A DNA stretch of 64,000 nucleotides from Streptomyces sp. NBC_01451 (GTDB lineage: Bacteria; Actinomycetota; Actinomycetes; Streptomycetales; Streptomycetaceae), in assembly GCF_036227485.1 (NCBI RefSeq), contig NZ_CP109479.1:3100001-3164000 (forward strand). Reading direction: 5' to 3'. Made by a program: the position numbers and the translations under genes. The notes below the pieces were generated by a model. The model was given only the letters and a program-made list of their open reading frames with translations. It was not told where the DNA came from and ran no database searches. Positions 25,203-37,451 of the stretch are shown here, in pieces. How positions within the stretch are numbered: position 1 is the stretch's first letter; each line of letters starts with the position of its first letter.

Positions 25203-26231
25203 TCACTCGCCCGAGGGGGTCTCGGCGGTCGTGGCACCCGTGCGCCGGCCCACCAGCTCCGCCGCCTCCGCGCGCAGGTCGCGGCGCAGTTCCTTCGGCA
25301 GCGAGAACGTGATGGACTCCTCGGCCGCCTTGACGAGTTCCACGTCCTCGAAGCCGCGCTGCGACAGGTACTCCAGGACCTGCTCGACCAGGATCTCGGG
25401 GACCGAGGCGCCCGAGGTGACGCCGACCGTCGACACGCCGTCCAGCCACGCCTCGTCGATCTCGTCGGCGAAGTCCACGAGGTACGCCTCGCGGGAGCCG
25501 GCGAGCTTCGCGACCTCGACGAGCCGGACCGAGTTCGAGGAGTTCTTGGAGCCGACGACGATCACCAGCTCCGCCTCCTCGCCCATCTGCTTCACGGCGA
25601 GCTGACGGTTCTGGGTGGCGTAGCAGATGTCGTCGCTGGGCGGGGAGATCAGCTGCGGGAACTTCTCCTTGAGGGCGTCGACGGTCTCCATCGTCTCGTC
25701 CACGGAGAGGGTGGTCTGGGACAGCCAGACGACCCTCGACGGGTCGCGGACCTCGACCTTCGAGACGTCCTTCGGGCCGTCCACGAGGGTGATGTGGTCG
25801 GGGGCCTCGCCGGAGGTGCCGATGACCTCCTCGTGGCCCTCGTGACCGATCAGGAGGATGTCGTAGTCCTCCTTGGCGAAGCGGACGGCTTCCTTGTGGA
25901 CCTTGGTGACGAGGGGGCAGGTCGCGTCGATGGTCGCGAGCCTGCCCGCGGCGGCCTCGTCGTGCACGACAGGGGCGACACCGTGCGCGGAGAACATGAC
26001 GATGGACCCCTCGGGGACCTCCGCGGTGCGCTCGACGAAGATCGCGCCCTTCTTCTCCAGGGTCTGTACGACGTATTTGTTGTGCACGATCTCGTGCCGG
26101 ACGTAGATGGGGGCCCCGTACTGTTCGAGGGCCTTCTCGACGGCGATCACGGCGCGGTCCACGCCCGCGCAGTAGCCCCGGGGGGCGGCGAGCAGGACAC
26201 GGCGGCCAGGCGAAGCGGTCATGTGAACCAT
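25203..26231 (-). CDS. ispH: 4-hydroxy-3-methylbut-2-enyl diphosphate reductase IspH
   Basis: Last enzyme of the MEP isoprenoid pathway, making IPP and DMAPP; iron-sulfur protein of about 342 residues. The three cluster Cys are seen in [14 protein letters not shown] and [28 protein letters not shown] and GVTSGAS are conserved active-site segments. Two starts are possible, ATG at 26231 (MVHMTASP) or 26222 (MTASP); neither has a clear SD. Upstream of ppgK. Confidence 0.96.
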   Translation of the reverse strand: MVHMTASPGRRVLLAAPRGYCAGVDRAVIAVEKALEQYGAPIYVRHEIVHNKYVVQTLEKKGAIFVERTAEVPEGSIVMFSAHGVAPVVHDEAAAGRLATIDATCPLVTKVHKEAVRFAKEDYDILLIGHEGHEEVIGTSGEAPDHITLVDGPKDVSKVEVRDPSRVVWLSQTTLSVDETMETVDALKEKFPQLISPPSDDICYATQNRQLAVKQMGEEAELVIVVGSKNSSNSVRLVEVAKLAGSREAYLVDFADEIDEAWLDGVSTVGVTSGASVPEILVEQVLEYLSQRGFEDVELVKAAEESITFSLPKELRRDLRAEAAELVGRRTGATTAETPSGE

Positions 26232-26280
26232 CGTAAGGCCGCGCTCGGTGCGGCAACGATTGTGAGGGGTTCGCCCCCGC

Positions 26281-26393
26281 CGCCCCTACCCGTCCCGTCC
26301 CGTCCCGTCCCCCCGGGGGCTGCGCCCCCAGCCCCCCATCGCGCTGAACACGCTCGTCCTCAAACGCCGGACGGGCTGGATGGTGCCCGGGGT
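26281..26393. repeat. dispersed Streptomyces-type intergenic repeat
   Basis: CCCGT units, then the hairpin GGGGGCTGCGCCCCC, then CTCGTCCTCAAACGCCGGAC and GGGCTGG. I recall this motif recurring between genes in Streptomyces genomes. A diverged copy is at 43690-43780. Confidence 0.6.
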
Positions 26394-26421
26394 TGTCAGT
26401 GGCGGCCGTTAGTCTCGCGGT

Positions 26422-27630
26422 ATGGGTCTCAATACGTCCGCTGACGCTCCGCTGCCCGTCGGTGAGGTGTCGCGGCTCATCGGGGGGTGGATCGACCGGC
26501 TCGGTGCCATCTGGGTCGAGGGGCAGATCACCCAGTTGTCGCGGCGGCCCGGTGCCGGCGTGGTGTTCCTGACGTTGCGTGATCCCTCTCACGACATCTC
26601 CGTGGCCGTCACCTGCTACCGGCAGGTGTTCGACACCGTCGCCGACGTGGTGAGCGAGGGCGCCCGGGTCGTCGTACTCGCCAAGCCCGAGTGGTACGCG
26701 CCGCGGGGGCAGTTGTCGCTGCGGGCCACCGAGATACGGCCCGTGGGGGTCGGGGAACTGCTCGCCCGGCTGGAGCAGTTGAAGAAGGCCCTGGGCAACG
26801 AGGGGCTGTTCGCCGCCGAGCGGAAGAAGGCGCTGCCCTTTCTGCCCCATCTCGTCGGGCTGGTCTGCGGGCGGGCCTCGGCCGCCGAGCGGGACGTTCT
26901 GGAGAACGCCCGTCGCCGCTGGCCCGCCGTGCGCTTCGAGGTGCGCAACGTCGCCGTACAGGGCGTGCACGCCGTGCCGCAGGTCGTCCAGGCCGTGAAG
27001 GAGCTGGACGATCTCGACGAGGTGGATGTGATCGTGGTGGCCCGGGGCGGCGGGAGCGTGGAGGATCTGCTGCCCTTCTCCGACGAGCAGCTCGTCCGGG
27101 CGGTCGCCGCCTGCCGTACGCCGGTCGTCTCCGCCATCGGGCACGAGCCGGACCGTCCGCTCCTCGACTACGTGGCGGATCTGCGGGCCTCCACGCCCAC
27201 CGACGCCGCCAAGAAGGTCGTACCGGACGTCGGCGAGGAGTACGAGCGGGTGCGGCTGCTGCTCGACCGGGCCCGGCGGTCCGTCCACACCCTCGTCGAG
27301 CGGGAGGAGCGCGGGCTCGCGCACGCGCTCGCCCGGCCCTCCATGGAGGATCCGCACCGGATGATCGACGAACGGGCCGACCATGTCGTCTCCCTTGTCG
27401 AACGGGCGCGGCGCACCCTCGGTCATCTCCTCGACCGCGCCGACTCGGAGCTGTCCCACACCCACGCGCGCGTGGTGGGCCTCTCGCCCGCGGCGACCCT
27501 GCGGCGCGGGTACGCGGTGCTCCAGCGGGCCGACGGACACGTGGTCCGGGATCCGGGCGAGGTGACGGCCGACGAGACGTTGCGGGCGCGGGTCGCCGAG
27601 GGTGAGTTCACTGTCCGAGTCGATGTCTAG
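26422..27630 (+). CDS. xseA: exodeoxyribonuclease VII large subunit
   Basis: Catalytic subunit of ExoVII, 402 residues, which degrades single-stranded DNA to oligonucleotides. N-terminal OB fold ([21 protein letters not shown]), central catalytic domain with [16 protein letters not shown] and [18 protein letters not shown]-terminal coiled coil. Divergent from ispH. Followed 9 bp later by xseB, forming the standard two-gene operon. Confidence 0.96.
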   Translation: MGLNTSADAPLPVGEVSRLIGGWIDRLGAIWVEGQITQLSRRPGAGVVFLTLRDPSHDISVAVTCYRQVFDTVADVVSEGARVVVLAKPEWYAPRGQLSLRATEIRPVGVGELLARLEQLKKALGNEGLFAAERKKALPFLPHLVGLVCGRASAAERDVLENARRRWPAVRFEVRNVAVQGVHAVPQVVQAVKELDDLDEVDVIVVARGGGSVEDLLPFSDEQLVRAVAACRTPVVSAIGHEPDRPLLDYVADLRASTPTDAAKKVVPDVGEEYERVRLLLDRARRSVHTLVEREERGLAHALARPSMEDPHRMIDERADHVVSLVERARRTLGHLLDRADSELSHTHARVVGLSPAATLRRGYAVLQRADGHVVRDPGEVTADETLRARVAEGEFTVRVDV

Positions 27631-27639
27631 GGTGGGCGC

Positions 27640-27891
27640 ATGACCAGCAAAGTGAGTGAGTCGCTCGGCTATGAGCAGGCGCGGGACGAGCTGATCGACG
27701 TCGTACGGCGGCTGGAGGTGGGCGGGACGACGCTGGAGGAGTCCCTCGCCCTCTGGGAGCGCGGCGAGGAGCTGGCCAAGGTGTGCCGGCAGTGGCTGGA
27801 GGGGGCGCGCAAGCGGCTCGACGCGGCCCTGGCCGAGGAGCGGTCCGAGGAACCTTCCGAGGCGGGGAGCGACGACGACGGCGCGGAGTGA
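27640..27891 (+). CDS. xseB: exodeoxyribonuclease VII small subunit
   Basis: 83-residue partner of XseA. The family pattern [37 protein letters not shown] and a short acidic tail is complete. ATG start 9 bp after xseA. Confidence 0.95.
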   Translation: MTSKVSESLGYEQARDELIDVVRRLEVGGTTLEESLALWERGEELAKVCRQWLEGARKRLDAALAEERSEEPSEAGSDDDGAE

Positions 27892-27952
27892 CCTGCCCGC
27901 CGTTCGGTGCGTCCCGCCCCCTGTGAAGCGGATCACCATCGACCGCCTTTTG

Positions 27953-27981
27953 TTGAACCTTGAACTTTCACTTTGTACTGT
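27953..27981 (+). promoter_or_regulatory. candidate sigma-70 type promoter of the nitroreductase gene
   Basis: TTGAAC (27953-27958), 17-bp spacer, TACTGT (27976-27981). TTGAAC is repeated 7 bp later, so a regulator may bind here too. The gene starts 61 bp downstream. Confidence 0.5.
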
Positions 27982-28042
27982 CGACATCGTCAGCCGATCC
28001 CGCCGGATCCGACGTCCGACGCACGTCTACAGAAGGTTTGCC

Positions 28043-28633
28043 ATGTCCCTCGTTCTTGACCCCGCCGCCCAGGACCTGCTGTTCCGCGAGGCCCGTACCG
28101 CGAACACCTTCACCGACGAGCCGGTGTCGGACGAGCAGGTCCAGGCGATCTACGACCTGGTCAAGTTCGGCCCCACGGCCTTCAACCAGAGCCCGCTGCG
28201 CATCACGCTGGTCCGCTCCGCCGAGGCCCGCGAGCGCCTTGTGCAGCACATGGCCGAGGGCAACCAGGCCAAGACCTCCACGGCGCCGCTGGTCGCGATC
28301 CTCTCCGCGGACAACGAGTTCCACGAGGAGCTGCCGGCCCTGCTCCCGGCCTTCCCCCAGGCCAAGGACCTCTTCTTCAGCGAGCGCTCCGCCCGTGAGA
28401 GTGCCGCCGGGCTGAACGCCGCTCTGCAGGCCGCGTACTTCATCATCGGCGTGCGTGCCGCGGGCCTCGCCGCCGGCCCGATGACCGGTGCCGACTTCGC
28501 GGGCATCCAGAAGGAGTTCCTGGACGACGACCACACCCCGCTGGTCGTCGTCAACATCGGCAACCCGGGCGCCGACGCCTGGTACCCGCGCTCCCCGCGT
28601 CTGGCGTACGACGAGGTCGTCACCACCGTCTGA
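28043..28633 (+). CDS. nitroreductase-family protein (RutE-like)
   Basis: FMN-dependent oxidoreductase of 196 residues, related to malonic semialdehyde reductase RutE/HadB. The N-terminal RTANTFTDEPVSDEQ, the FMN-binding FGPTAFNQSPLR and the late GPMTGADFAGIQKEFL are typical. SD AGAAGG, ATG at 28043. It has its own promoter and a strong terminator, so it stands alone. Physiological substrate unknown. Confidence 0.88.
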   Translation: MSLVLDPAAQDLLFREARTANTFTDEPVSDEQVQAIYDLVKFGPTAFNQSPLRITLVRSAEARERLVQHMAEGNQAKTSTAPLVAILSADNEFHEELPALLPAFPQAKDLFFSERSARESAAGLNAALQAAYFIIGVRAAGLAAGPMTGADFAGIQKEFLDDDHTPLVVVNIGNPGADAWYPRSPRLAYDEVVTTV

Positions 28634-28650
28634 GGTACACCGACGCGTTC

Positions 28651-28689
28651 ATGGGTGAGGCCCCCGGCTCTGCCGGGGGCCTCACTCAT
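28651..28689. terminator. strong hairpin between convergent genes
   Basis: Perfect 14-bp stem (28655-28668 with 28672-28685), three-base loop, extended four pairs by flanking bases (one G-T). Serves the nitroreductase gene and probably the convergent DUF4245 gene. Confidence 0.85.
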
Positions 28690-28726
28690 TACTCGTGCCT
28701 GCCCGCCTGACTCGCAGACCGGTTTC

Positions 28727-29266
28727 CTACGTCGTCCTCAGGGCCTGGGCCATCTTCGTGAGGCGGTCGAACGACGCCGTGCCCGCCACCACCGTCGTGG
28801 AACCCTTCTCGCGCAGCACCAGCGCGTCGTACTTGTCGCCCTCGTACCGCGTCCACGTCGCGTCCCCTATGCGCTGGGTGACCTTCGTCTCCCGGGCGCT
28901 CTGGGTGGCTTCGCCGATGAAGACGGACGGCTTCTGAGCGGACTGCTCCACCGCCACGTACTCACCCTCGGAGTCGTGGAAGCCGAGGTGCCACTTGTCG
29001 AAGTCCTCGCCGGAGAAGCGCACCGACGTCGCCTTCCAGTCGGCCGACAGGCCCTCGGGCGCGGCCACCGGGTAGCTCGCGGCGCGGCGAGCCGTCAGCA
29101 GCTCGACGCGGTAGTCGACCCGTTTGAGGTCGGGAGCGGAGTCGTCGTGCGGAATGAAGAGATAGATCACTCCCGCCGCGAGACTGATGAGACCCAGGGA
29201 AAGAATCATGTCCCGGGCCGTCTTCTGCTTGCCGTTCTTGCCGTTCGAACCTGCCACGCTCCCCAT
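28727..29266 (-). CDS. DUF4245 membrane-anchored protein
   Basis: 179 residues: short basic N-tail, one membrane helix (MILSLGLISLAAGVIYLFIP, about 20-39), then an extracytoplasmic DUF4245 domain (YRVELLTARRAASYPVAAPE, GEYVAVEQSA, TWTRYEGDKYDALVL). Function unknown. Divergent from glpX, whose start is about 120 bp away; this neighbourhood is the usual one in streptomycetes. Confidence 0.85.
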   Translation of the reverse strand: MGSVAGSNGKNGKQKTARDMILSLGLISLAAGVIYLFIPHDDSAPDLKRVDYRVELLTARRAASYPVAAPEGLSADWKATSVRFSGEDFDKWHLGFHDSEGEYVAVEQSAQKPSVFIGEATQSARETKVTQRIGDATWTRYEGDKYDALVLREKGSTTVVAGTASFDRLTKMAQALRTT

Positions 29267-29385
29267 CGTCGCAGGTGCACCCGCCCGCTCATCCGTGGGG
29301 CCCCCTGCTCATTTTGTCTGCCTAACGATAGAGTCGTGGCCAACACCCTCATCCGGCCGTCGCCGTATCAGAAAGGTGCGTCTCG

Positions 29386-30420
29386 ATGACCGAGCATCAT
29401 CATCTGCCGTCCGAACTCGAAGTCCCCTCCGAAGCTCCCGACCGCAACCTGGCCCTGGAACTCGTCCGCGTGACCGAGGCCGCAGCGATGGCCGCGGGCC
29501 GCTGGGTGGGCCGCGGTGACAAGAACGGTGCCGACGGTGCCGCGGTGCGCGCCATGCGGACCCTCGTCTCGACCGTCTCGATGAACGGCGTCGTCGTCAT
29601 CGGTGAGGGTGAGAAGGACGAGGCGCCCATGCTCTTCAACGGGGAGCGCGTCGGCGACGGGACCGGGCCCGAGTGCGACATCGCCGTCGACCCGATCGAC
29701 GGTACGACCCTCACCGCCAACGGCATGACGAACGCCATCGCCGTCCTCGCGGCGGCCGACCGCGGGTCGATGTTCGACCCGTCCGCAGTTTTCTACATGG
29801 ACAAGCTGGTCACCGGGCCGGACGCCGCCGACTTCGTCGACATCAACGCGCCCGTCTCGGTGAACATCCGCCGGGTCGCCAAGGCCAAGCGGGTCACGCC
29901 CGAGGACGTCACCGTCGTCATCCTCGACCGGCCGCGCCACGTCGGCATCATCAAGGAGATCCGGGAGACCGGCGCCCGTATGAAGCTGATCTCCGACGGC
30001 GATGTCGCCGGTTCGATCCTCGCCCTGCGCGAGGGCACCGGCGTAGACCTGCTCCTGGGCATCGGCGGTACGCCCGAGGGCATCATCTCGGCCTGTGCAG
30101 TGAAGTGCCTCGGCGGCACCATCCAGGGCAAGCTGTGGCCGAAGGACGACGAGGAGCGGCAGCGGGCAGTGGACGCGGGGCACGACCTCGACCGCGTGCT
30201 CACGACCGACGACCTGGTCTCCGGGGAGAACGTGTTCTTCGTCGCGACCGGCATCACCGACGGTGAACTGCTGCGCGGGGTTCGTTATCGGTCGGAGACG
30301 GCGACGACCGAGTCGATCGTGATGCGGTCGAAGTCGGGGACGGTCCGGCAGATTTCGTCCGAGCACCGGCTGAGCAAGCTGAGGGCCTACAGCGCGATCG
30401 ATTTCGATCGCGCCAAGTAA
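29386..30420 (+). CDS. glpX: class II fructose-1,6-bisphosphatase
   Basis: Gluconeogenic phosphatase converting fructose 1,6-bisphosphate to fructose 6-phosphate, 344 residues. Metal and substrate motifs: [61 protein letters not shown] at 29386 follows AAAGGTG. Monocistronic, ending at a bidirectional hairpin. Confidence 0.97.
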   Translation: MTEHHHLPSELEVPSEAPDRNLALELVRVTEAAAMAAGRWVGRGDKNGADGAAVRAMRTLVSTVSMNGVVVIGEGEKDEAPMLFNGERVGDGTGPECDIAVDPIDGTTLTANGMTNAIAVLAAADRGSMFDPSAVFYMDKLVTGPDAADFVDINAPVSVNIRRVAKAKRVTPEDVTVVILDRPRHVGIIKEIRETGARMKLISDGDVAGSILALREGTGVDLLLGIGGTPEGIISACAVKCLGGTIQGKLWPKDDEERQRAVDAGHDLDRVLTTDDLVSGENVFFVATGITDGELLRGVRYRSETATTESIVMRSKSGTVRQISSEHRLSKLRAYSAIDFDRAK

Positions 30421-30465
30421 CCCGCCAGGTAACCCGCCGAGCGACTTCGGTGTGGGGGACTTCGG

Positions 30466-30560
30466 GTCGTGGGTGGGTGCGGGTGCGTCGTGGCTTGTCG
30501 CGCAGTTCCCCGCGTCCCTGGGGCGCGGCGCCGGCGAGCAGCTTCCCGCAACCCCGCGCC
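30466..30560. repeat. Streptomyces-type intergenic repeat
   Basis: Contains CGTGGCTTGTCGCGCAGTTC, CCCGCG and the downstream GGGGCGCGG. I recall the CGCGCAGTTCCCCGCG core as frequent in Streptomyces intergenic regions. It lies between glpX and its terminator. Confidence 0.45.
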
Positions 30561-30591
30561 TGTGGCCCTATGTTCAAGAGCCCATGCGTGA

Positions 30592-30629
30592 GAAGGGGGC
30601 GCCCTCTGTGCGGAGAGGGCGCCCTCTTC
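30592..30629. terminator. bidirectional terminator between glpX and the wbl gene
   Basis: 16-bp stem (30592-30607 with 30614-30629, one G-T), six-base loop, between two convergent genes. Confidence 0.8.
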
Positions 30630-30652
30630 CATGACCAGCGTGACCGGGTCGG

Positions 30653-31024
30653 TCAGCCCGCCGCCGCTATCGTGCCGTGGGCGGCCTTCTTGAGCTCCAT
30701 CTCGCGGCGGCGGCGCCTGGCCAGGACCACCCGGCGTTCGGCGGCGGTGAGGCCGCCCCAGACGCCGTACGGCTCGGGTTGCAGCAGCGCGTGTTCACGG
30801 CACTCGACCATGACCGGACAGCCACCGCACACCCGCTTGGCCGCCTGCTCCCGGGAGAGCCGGGCGGCGGTCGGTTCCTTCGAGGGGGCGAAGAAGAGAC
30901 CCGCCTCGTCGCGCCGGCACACCGCCTCGGTGTGCCACGGGGCGTCCTGGTCCCTTTCCCGCACTGGCACCCGCTGGGGCGGAACGGCGGCGACCTGCAG
31001 GGACGAATGCGGCGGTTGCAGCAC
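30653..31024 (-). CDS. wblI: WhiB-like iron-sulfur regulator
   Basis: Wbl-family protein of 123 residues; such proteins bind a 4Fe-4S cluster and act with the principal sigma factor. The four Cys are in AVCRRDE, RVCGGCP and VEC; the GVWGG turn precedes a basic C-terminal region (ERRVVLARRRRREMELKKAA) that would contact DNA. The Cys1-Cys2 spacing is long because of an APSKEPTAARLS insertion, normal for the family. The symbol rests on position beside glpX, as I recall for wblI of S. coelicolor; the specific role is not known. Confidence 0.85.
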   Translation of the reverse strand: MLQPPHSSLQVAAVPPQRVPVRERDQDAPWHTEAVCRRDEAGLFFAPSKEPTAARLSREQAAKRVCGGCPVMVECREHALLQPEPYGVWGGLTAAERRVVLARRRRREMELKKAAHGTIAAAG

Positions 31025-31312
31025 GGTCTACTCCTGACGACGGCTTCTTCGCGAGCTGGAGGGAGCCGTGGGGCCCACGTGGCCCGGGGCGACGGTCCCG
31101 GAGCGTCCGGAGCATGCGATCGCAAGTCGCTCGCTCGCCGGGCGTACCGGGTTCCGCGTGAAGCCCACGGCACCCTCCAAGAGACGATGCAGCAAGCCCT
31201 ACCCGCTGTGCGCGCGCCTATGCACTGAGTTCCCGACCGCTGAGGTTCCAGGGCACTGCCGGGGCGTCGTGACCTGACCGAATCGCTTCGGGTGCGACCG
31301 AATTCACAACCG

Positions 31313-32011
31313 TCAATGATCCAGGTGTTTGCGCAAACTCCTGTCGACCTTGCGGGAGACGAGGTCGAGGATGTCCCCGATCACCTTGCCCCGCTTGGGT
31401 TTCGCCTCGACATTGCCGAGTATGGCCAGTCCGTCCACATAGACCACGGGTGCGTGGGGATCGCCCGAATCCAGCGTGCTCACCTCGAAGTTGCCGAGCA
31501 CACCGCCGCCGGTGCCGCGCAACGAGACGTTCTCCGGGACGCGGATCTCGACGTTGCCGAAGACCGAGATCGCCTTGATCACGACCTGCTGGTACTCGAA
31601 TATCGCCTCGCTGAGGTCGACCTCGACAGTGCCGAAGATCGCGTACGCGTGCATACGGCGTCCCGCGCGCCAGCGGCCCTTGCGGACCGCGGCGCTGAAT
31701 ACCGCCACCATGCTGTCGTCGGGGTCGAGCGGGATCGCGCCCGGGGTGGGGCGGTTGGGTGCGGGCGCGTATCCCCACGCGTCGGCCCGGGGCGCGTGGG
31801 ACCGGTGACCGGCGGGCAGGTCCCGCACGAAGACCTCCAGTTCGCCGACCGTCTTGGCGCTCAGCACCCCCTCGACGCGCTCGGAGTGCTCGTCGGGCGT
31901 GAGGCGGCCCTCGGCCAGCGCCTCGCGCAGGAGGTCCGCGACGCGGTCACGGTCGGCGTCCGAGGCGCGGAGTTCGGACGCGCGCGGTTCGGTCTGCTTC
32001 TGAAGGTCCAC
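31313..32011 (-). CDS. DUF1707 protein with LiaF-like C-terminal domain
   Basis: 232 residues. The N-terminal DUF1707 domain (LRASDADRDRVADLLREALA, EGRLTPDEHSERVEGVLSAK) is followed by a Pro-rich linker and a C-terminal beta-helical LiaF/YvqF-like domain (YAIFGTVEVDLSEA, AISVFGNVEIRVPENV, GVLGNFEV). No membrane segment. Proteins with this combination are linked to cell-envelope stress regulation in Firmicutes; in streptomycetes the role is unknown. Divergent from the class I fumarase gene. Confidence 0.85.
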   Translation of the reverse strand: MDLQKQTEPRASELRASDADRDRVADLLREALAEGRLTPDEHSERVEGVLSAKTVGELEVFVRDLPAGHRSHAPRADAWGYAPAPNRPTPGAIPLDPDDSMVAVFSAAVRKGRWRAGRRMHAYAIFGTVEVDLSEAIFEYQQVVIKAISVFGNVEIRVPENVSLRGTGGGVLGNFEVSTLDSGDPHAPVVYVDGLAILGNVEAKPKRGKVIGDILDLVSRKVDRSLRKHLDH

Positions 32012-32224
32012 GGCAGCAGCGTACCCAAACGCGATAGATCGCGACTAGGGGTGTGGACGAACATGACGAACAAGCGGACGGACGGGGGAGGTCCCCTCGT
32101 TCGAGCCGCCCCCTTCTCAACTGAGTCCTACCTAACAAGCTTCTCCGCGTCGGCAGGTCCTACGCTGGTGGGCGCCCGCCGATGAAGGCAGGCCGCTGTC
32201 TTCGTCGAGTGAGGAATGGGCGAG

Positions 32225-33892
<1,668 letters not shown>

Positions 33893-33990
33893 CCCGGCTC
33901 TTCCAAGGCGGGCCCACCTGCGGCGAGGTCCGTGACGTAGCATCAACTCCCTTTTCGTCACGGTCTCTCGAATTCTGGTGGGCCCGCCTC

Positions 33991-34965
33991 ATGTCCGAAA
34001 CCGACACACCGCCGCCCGAGCGGCAACCCGTGGCGTCGTCCTCCCTCGCGGACGATGTCATCGCCACCGTCGTGCCCGAGGCGGCCGGGCTGGAGCGGCG
34101 GGCCCGCAACCGGCGGATCGCCGTCAGCCTGGCCTGCGGGACGGTGCTCACGGTCCTGGCTGCCCTCGGGGCCAGGAGCGCCGACTGGTTGTTCGCCGAG
34201 CACGACGCACAGGTCGCGAGCGAGGCCGACGACAAGATCGATCATGCGGGTCCGGCGTTCACGGCCTCCGTGCGGGCGGACGCGTGGGACCCCAGCGACC
34301 CCGACGCGACTCTCTTCGACAAGCCGTTCTCCACCGAGGAAAAGCGCACGCTGCTCGGCATGGGCGTGGCGGACATCGACAACCTGTGGTCCTTCATGAA
34401 GGCCCGCCACGGGCGGGACGTCTTTTACGCGCCCCTCCGTCCCACTGCCATGAAGGGCTCCTCTCCCGCTTACTCGGAAGCCTGGCTGGTGGATCTTCTC
34501 AGCGACCGACAAGCCGGCCTCGTCGTCAACGACCTGCGTGTCAAGGGTCTGAGATGCACTCCGGCTCGGGCGGTCGCGGCCATCGACTTCGTGGGGCAGG
34601 GGGGCAGCGGCTACGAGGGCATGCTCTTCGACCTGACGCGCCCCGATCCCGTCGCGCTCGCCATCTCGGAGGAGAACCTCGGGAAGCCGTTCTTCGCCCA
34701 CCGCAAGATCGACCTCGGCAACGGGGCGACCCCGGGCGGGCTGCGGATCGCGGTCACCTCCGGGACGCAGGACTGCACCTGGAAGTCGTTCGAGGCCACC
34801 TATGTCGATTCCGAGGGCACCCACACCCAGGAGATCACGAACAACGGCAAGGGCTTCACCGTCCACGGCATCGCCGAGCACAGCGAGCAGATGTTCGAGG
34901 TGAGCGTTATAGATCCCCTCGTGACCGAATGCACGGTCTCGGCCCAGGGCGACCCGGCCTGCTGA
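33991..34965 (+). CDS. single-pass membrane protein of unknown function
   Basis: 324 residues, family not recognised. Cytoplasmic N-tail of about 50 residues, one membrane helix (RIAVSLACGTVLTVLAALGA, about 51-70), then an extracytoplasmic domain of about 250 residues with four Cys (RCTP, DCTW, ECTVS, and the terminal PAC) that could form two disulfides. ATG at 33991. It sits between the two fumarase genes on the same strand but shows no functional link to them. Confidence 0.75.
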   Translation: MSETDTPPPERQPVASSSLADDVIATVVPEAAGLERRARNRRIAVSLACGTVLTVLAALGARSADWLFAEHDAQVASEADDKIDHAGPAFTASVRADAWDPSDPDATLFDKPFSTEEKRTLLGMGVADIDNLWSFMKARHGRDVFYAPLRPTAMKGSSPAYSEAWLVDLLSDRQAGLVVNDLRVKGLRCTPARAVAAIDFVGQGGSGYEGMLFDLTRPDPVALAISEENLGKPFFAHRKIDLGNGATPGGLRIAVTSGTQDCTWKSFEATYVDSEGTHTQEITNNGKGFTVHGIAEHSEQMFEVSVIDPLVTECTVSAQGDPAC

Positions 34966-35019
34966 GGCGTTCGGCGCACGGGCCGGAACATCTGCGATGT
35001 CCCGATCGCTGTACCCGGC

Positions 35020-36405
35020 ATGAGCGAATACCGCATCGAACACGACTCCATGGGCGACATCCGCGTCCCCGCCCACGCCAAATGGCGGGCCCAGACCCAG
35101 CGTGCCGTCGAGAACTTCCCCGTCTCCGGGCAACGTATCGAGCGGGCTCACATCGAGGCCCTCGCCCGGATCAAGGGCGCCGCCGCCAAGGTCAACGCTC
35201 AGCTCGGGGTCGTCGACAAGGACATCGCCGGGGCGATTCAGGAGGCCGCCGACCAGGTAGCCGCCGGGGACTGGGACGAGCACTTCCCGGTCGACGTCTT
35301 CCAGACCGGGTCCGGCACCTCCTCCAACATGAACGCCAACGAAGTCATCGCCACCCTTGCGAGTGAGCGGCTGGGCAGGGACGTACACCCCAACGACCAC
35401 GTCAACGCCTCGCAGTCGTCCAACGACGTGTTCCCCTCCTCCATCCACATCGCCGCCACCGCCGCCGTCACCCGCGACCTGATCCCCGCCCTCGACCACC
35501 TCGCCGACGCGCTGACCCGCAAGTCCGAGGAGTTCGCCGACGTCGTGAAGTCGGGGCGTACGCATCTCATGGACGCCACGCCCGTGACCCTCGGGCAGGA
35601 GTTCGGGGGGTACGCCGCCCAGGTGCGGTACGGCGTGGAGCGGCTGCGTGCCTCCCTGCCCCGGCTCGCCGAGCTGCCCCTCGGGGGTACCGCCGTCGGG
35701 ACCGGGATCAACACGCCTCCCGGGTTCTCCGCCGCCGTGATCGAGGAGGTCGCGCGCACCACCGGGCTGCCCCTGACCGAAGCCCGCGATCATTTCGAGG
35801 CACAGGGCGCGCGGGACGGGATCGTCGAGACGAGCGGGCAGCTGCGGACCATCGCCGTCGGGCTGACGAAGATCGCCAACGATCTGCGGTGGATGGCCTC
35901 CGGGCCGCGTACCGGGCTCGCCGAGATCAGCCTGCCCGATCTCCAGCCGGGGTCGTCCATCATGCCCGGCAAGGTCAACCCCGTGATTCCCGAGGCCGTG
36001 CTGATGGTCGCGGCGCAGGTCATCGGCAACGACGTCACCGTCACCACCGCCGGTGCGGCCGGGAACTTCGAGCTCAACGTCATGCTGCCCGTGATCGCCA
36101 AGAACGTGCTCGAATCCGTCCGGCTGCTCGCCAACGTCTCGCGGCTGCTTGCCGATCGGACCGTCGACGGGATCGTCGCCCATCGGGAGCGGGCCCGTGA
36201 GTACGCCGAGTCGTCGCCCTCCGTGGTCACGCCGCTCAACAAGTACATCGGGTACGAGGAGGCCGCCAAGGTGGCCAAGAAGGCACTCGCCGAGCAGAAG
36301 ACGATTCGCCAAGTCGTCCTGGAATCGGGCTATGTGGAGCGCGGTGATCTCACCGTCGAGCAGCTTGACACGGCGCTTGATGTCCTGCGGATGACGCGCC
36401 CGTAA
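35020..36405 (+). CDS. fumC: class II fumarate hydratase
   Basis: Iron-free, oxygen-stable fumarase of 461 residues, aspartase/fumarase superfamily. [49 protein letters not shown] and the signature loop [11 protein letters not shown] (Ser313 catalytic) are all intact. It complements the class I enzyme upstream; having both allows fumarase activity under iron or oxidative stress. Confidence 0.97.
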   Translation: MSEYRIEHDSMGDIRVPAHAKWRAQTQRAVENFPVSGQRIERAHIEALARIKGAAAKVNAQLGVVDKDIAGAIQEAADQVAAGDWDEHFPVDVFQTGSGTSSNMNANEVIATLASERLGRDVHPNDHVNASQSSNDVFPSSIHIAATAAVTRDLIPALDHLADALTRKSEEFADVVKSGRTHLMDATPVTLGQEFGGYAAQVRYGVERLRASLPRLAELPLGGTAVGTGINTPPGFSAAVIEEVARTTGLPLTEARDHFEAQGARDGIVETSGQLRTIAVGLTKIANDLRWMASGPRTGLAEISLPDLQPGSSIMPGKVNPVIPEAVLMVAAQVIGNDVTVTTAGAAGNFELNVMLPVIAKNVLESVRLLANVSRLLADRTVDGIVAHRERAREYAESSPSVVTPLNKYIGYEEAAKVAKKALAEQKTIRQVVLESGYVERGDLTVEQLDTALDVLRMTRP

Positions 36406-36478
36406 CGTCATCCGGCCACTGGCGAGAACCGTGACGCGCACCGCAGCGTCGTATGCCCGGGGCACCTAATATCTCTCC

Positions 36479-37171
36479 ATGACAGACGACGGAGCGGTGA
36501 GACAAGTGGAAGCGGGCGGATCGGCGGCGTACTGGTCTCCCGGAAGTCAGATCCTTTGGCGGTACCGCGAGAACTCCGGTGAGCGCTTCCACATCGCGCG
36601 TCCCGTCACCGTCGTGCGGGACGATCCCGAGGTGCTCGCCGTGTGGATGGCACCGGGTACCGAGTGCGTCAAGCCCGTGCTCGCCGACGGTACGCCCGTT
36701 CATGTGGAGCCGCTGGAGTCGCGGTACACCAAGCCCCGGACCGTGCTGCGCGACCGCTGGTTCGGTACCGGGGTGCTGAAGCTGGCGCGGCCCGCCGAGC
36801 CCTGGTCGGTGTGGCTTTTCTGGGAACCGGGCTGGCAGTTCAAGAACTGGTACGTGAACCTGGAGGAACCACTTGCCCGTTGGGCCGGCGGGGTCGACTC
36901 CGAGGACCACTTCCTCGACATCACCGTGAATCCCGACCGGACATGGGAATGGCGCGACGAGGACGAGTTCGCGCAGGCCCAGCAGGCCGGGCTGATGGAC
37001 GCCCAACTCGCCGAACGGGTAAGGGAAGCGGGGCGTTCGGCGGTGGACGTCATCCATGCCTGGGGGGCGCCGTTCGCGGATGGCTGGCAGCACTGGCGCC
37101 CGGATCCGTCATGGGCTGTACCGTCACTGCCGGAGGACTGGGACCGTACGCCCGCGCACTTGTCGTCATGA
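36479..37171 (+). CDS. DUF402 / FomD-like protein
   Basis: 230 residues, DUF402 fold. Conserved segments: YWSPGSQILWRYRENSG, SRYTKPRTVLRDRWFGTG, FWEPGWQFKNWYVNLEEPL and VDSEDHFLDITVNPDRTWEW, with the metal-binding acidic residues. FomD hydrolyses a CMP-phosphonate in fosfomycin synthesis; related proteins act on nucleotides. No biosynthetic cluster is present, so a general nucleotide-hydrolase role is more likely. ATG at 36479. Confidence 0.8.
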   Translation: MTDDGAVRQVEAGGSAAYWSPGSQILWRYRENSGERFHIARPVTVVRDDPEVLAVWMAPGTECVKPVLADGTPVHVEPLESRYTKPRTVLRDRWFGTGVLKLARPAEPWSVWLFWEPGWQFKNWYVNLEEPLARWAGGVDSEDHFLDITVNPDRTWEWRDEDEFAQAQQAGLMDAQLAERVREAGRSAVDVIHAWGAPFADGWQHWRPDPSWAVPSLPEDWDRTPAHLSS

Positions 37172-37451
37172 GACCCTTGATGCGCCCCCGGTGCACAACC
37201 GTAGGATCGTCCTCCGCAAGGGCGCACGACCGTAACTGCCGGAACATGCGCCGGGCCTGACCATACGTCACCGAGGGGCGGCAGGACGTGAGCGAGGGGC
37301 ACGAGGGCAGCACCGGGCCAGGCCGAACAGGGCTTGCCGGTGCACCAGGAACAACCTCTGACCACGCCGGTTTTCCGTTCCTGGGACACGTATTCCGGGT
37401 ATCGGGAAGTCGGCGGGACCAACTGCGTGTACAGCGCGCAGCCCCGGACGG

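Noticed and set aside
25183..27987. 934-codon open frame on the minus strand
   Set aside because: Antisense to xseA and out of frame with ispH; the true genes carry clear motifs.
33958..36465. 835-codon minus-strand open frame
   Set aside because: Antisense to fumC and the membrane protein; composition typical of GC-bias shadows.
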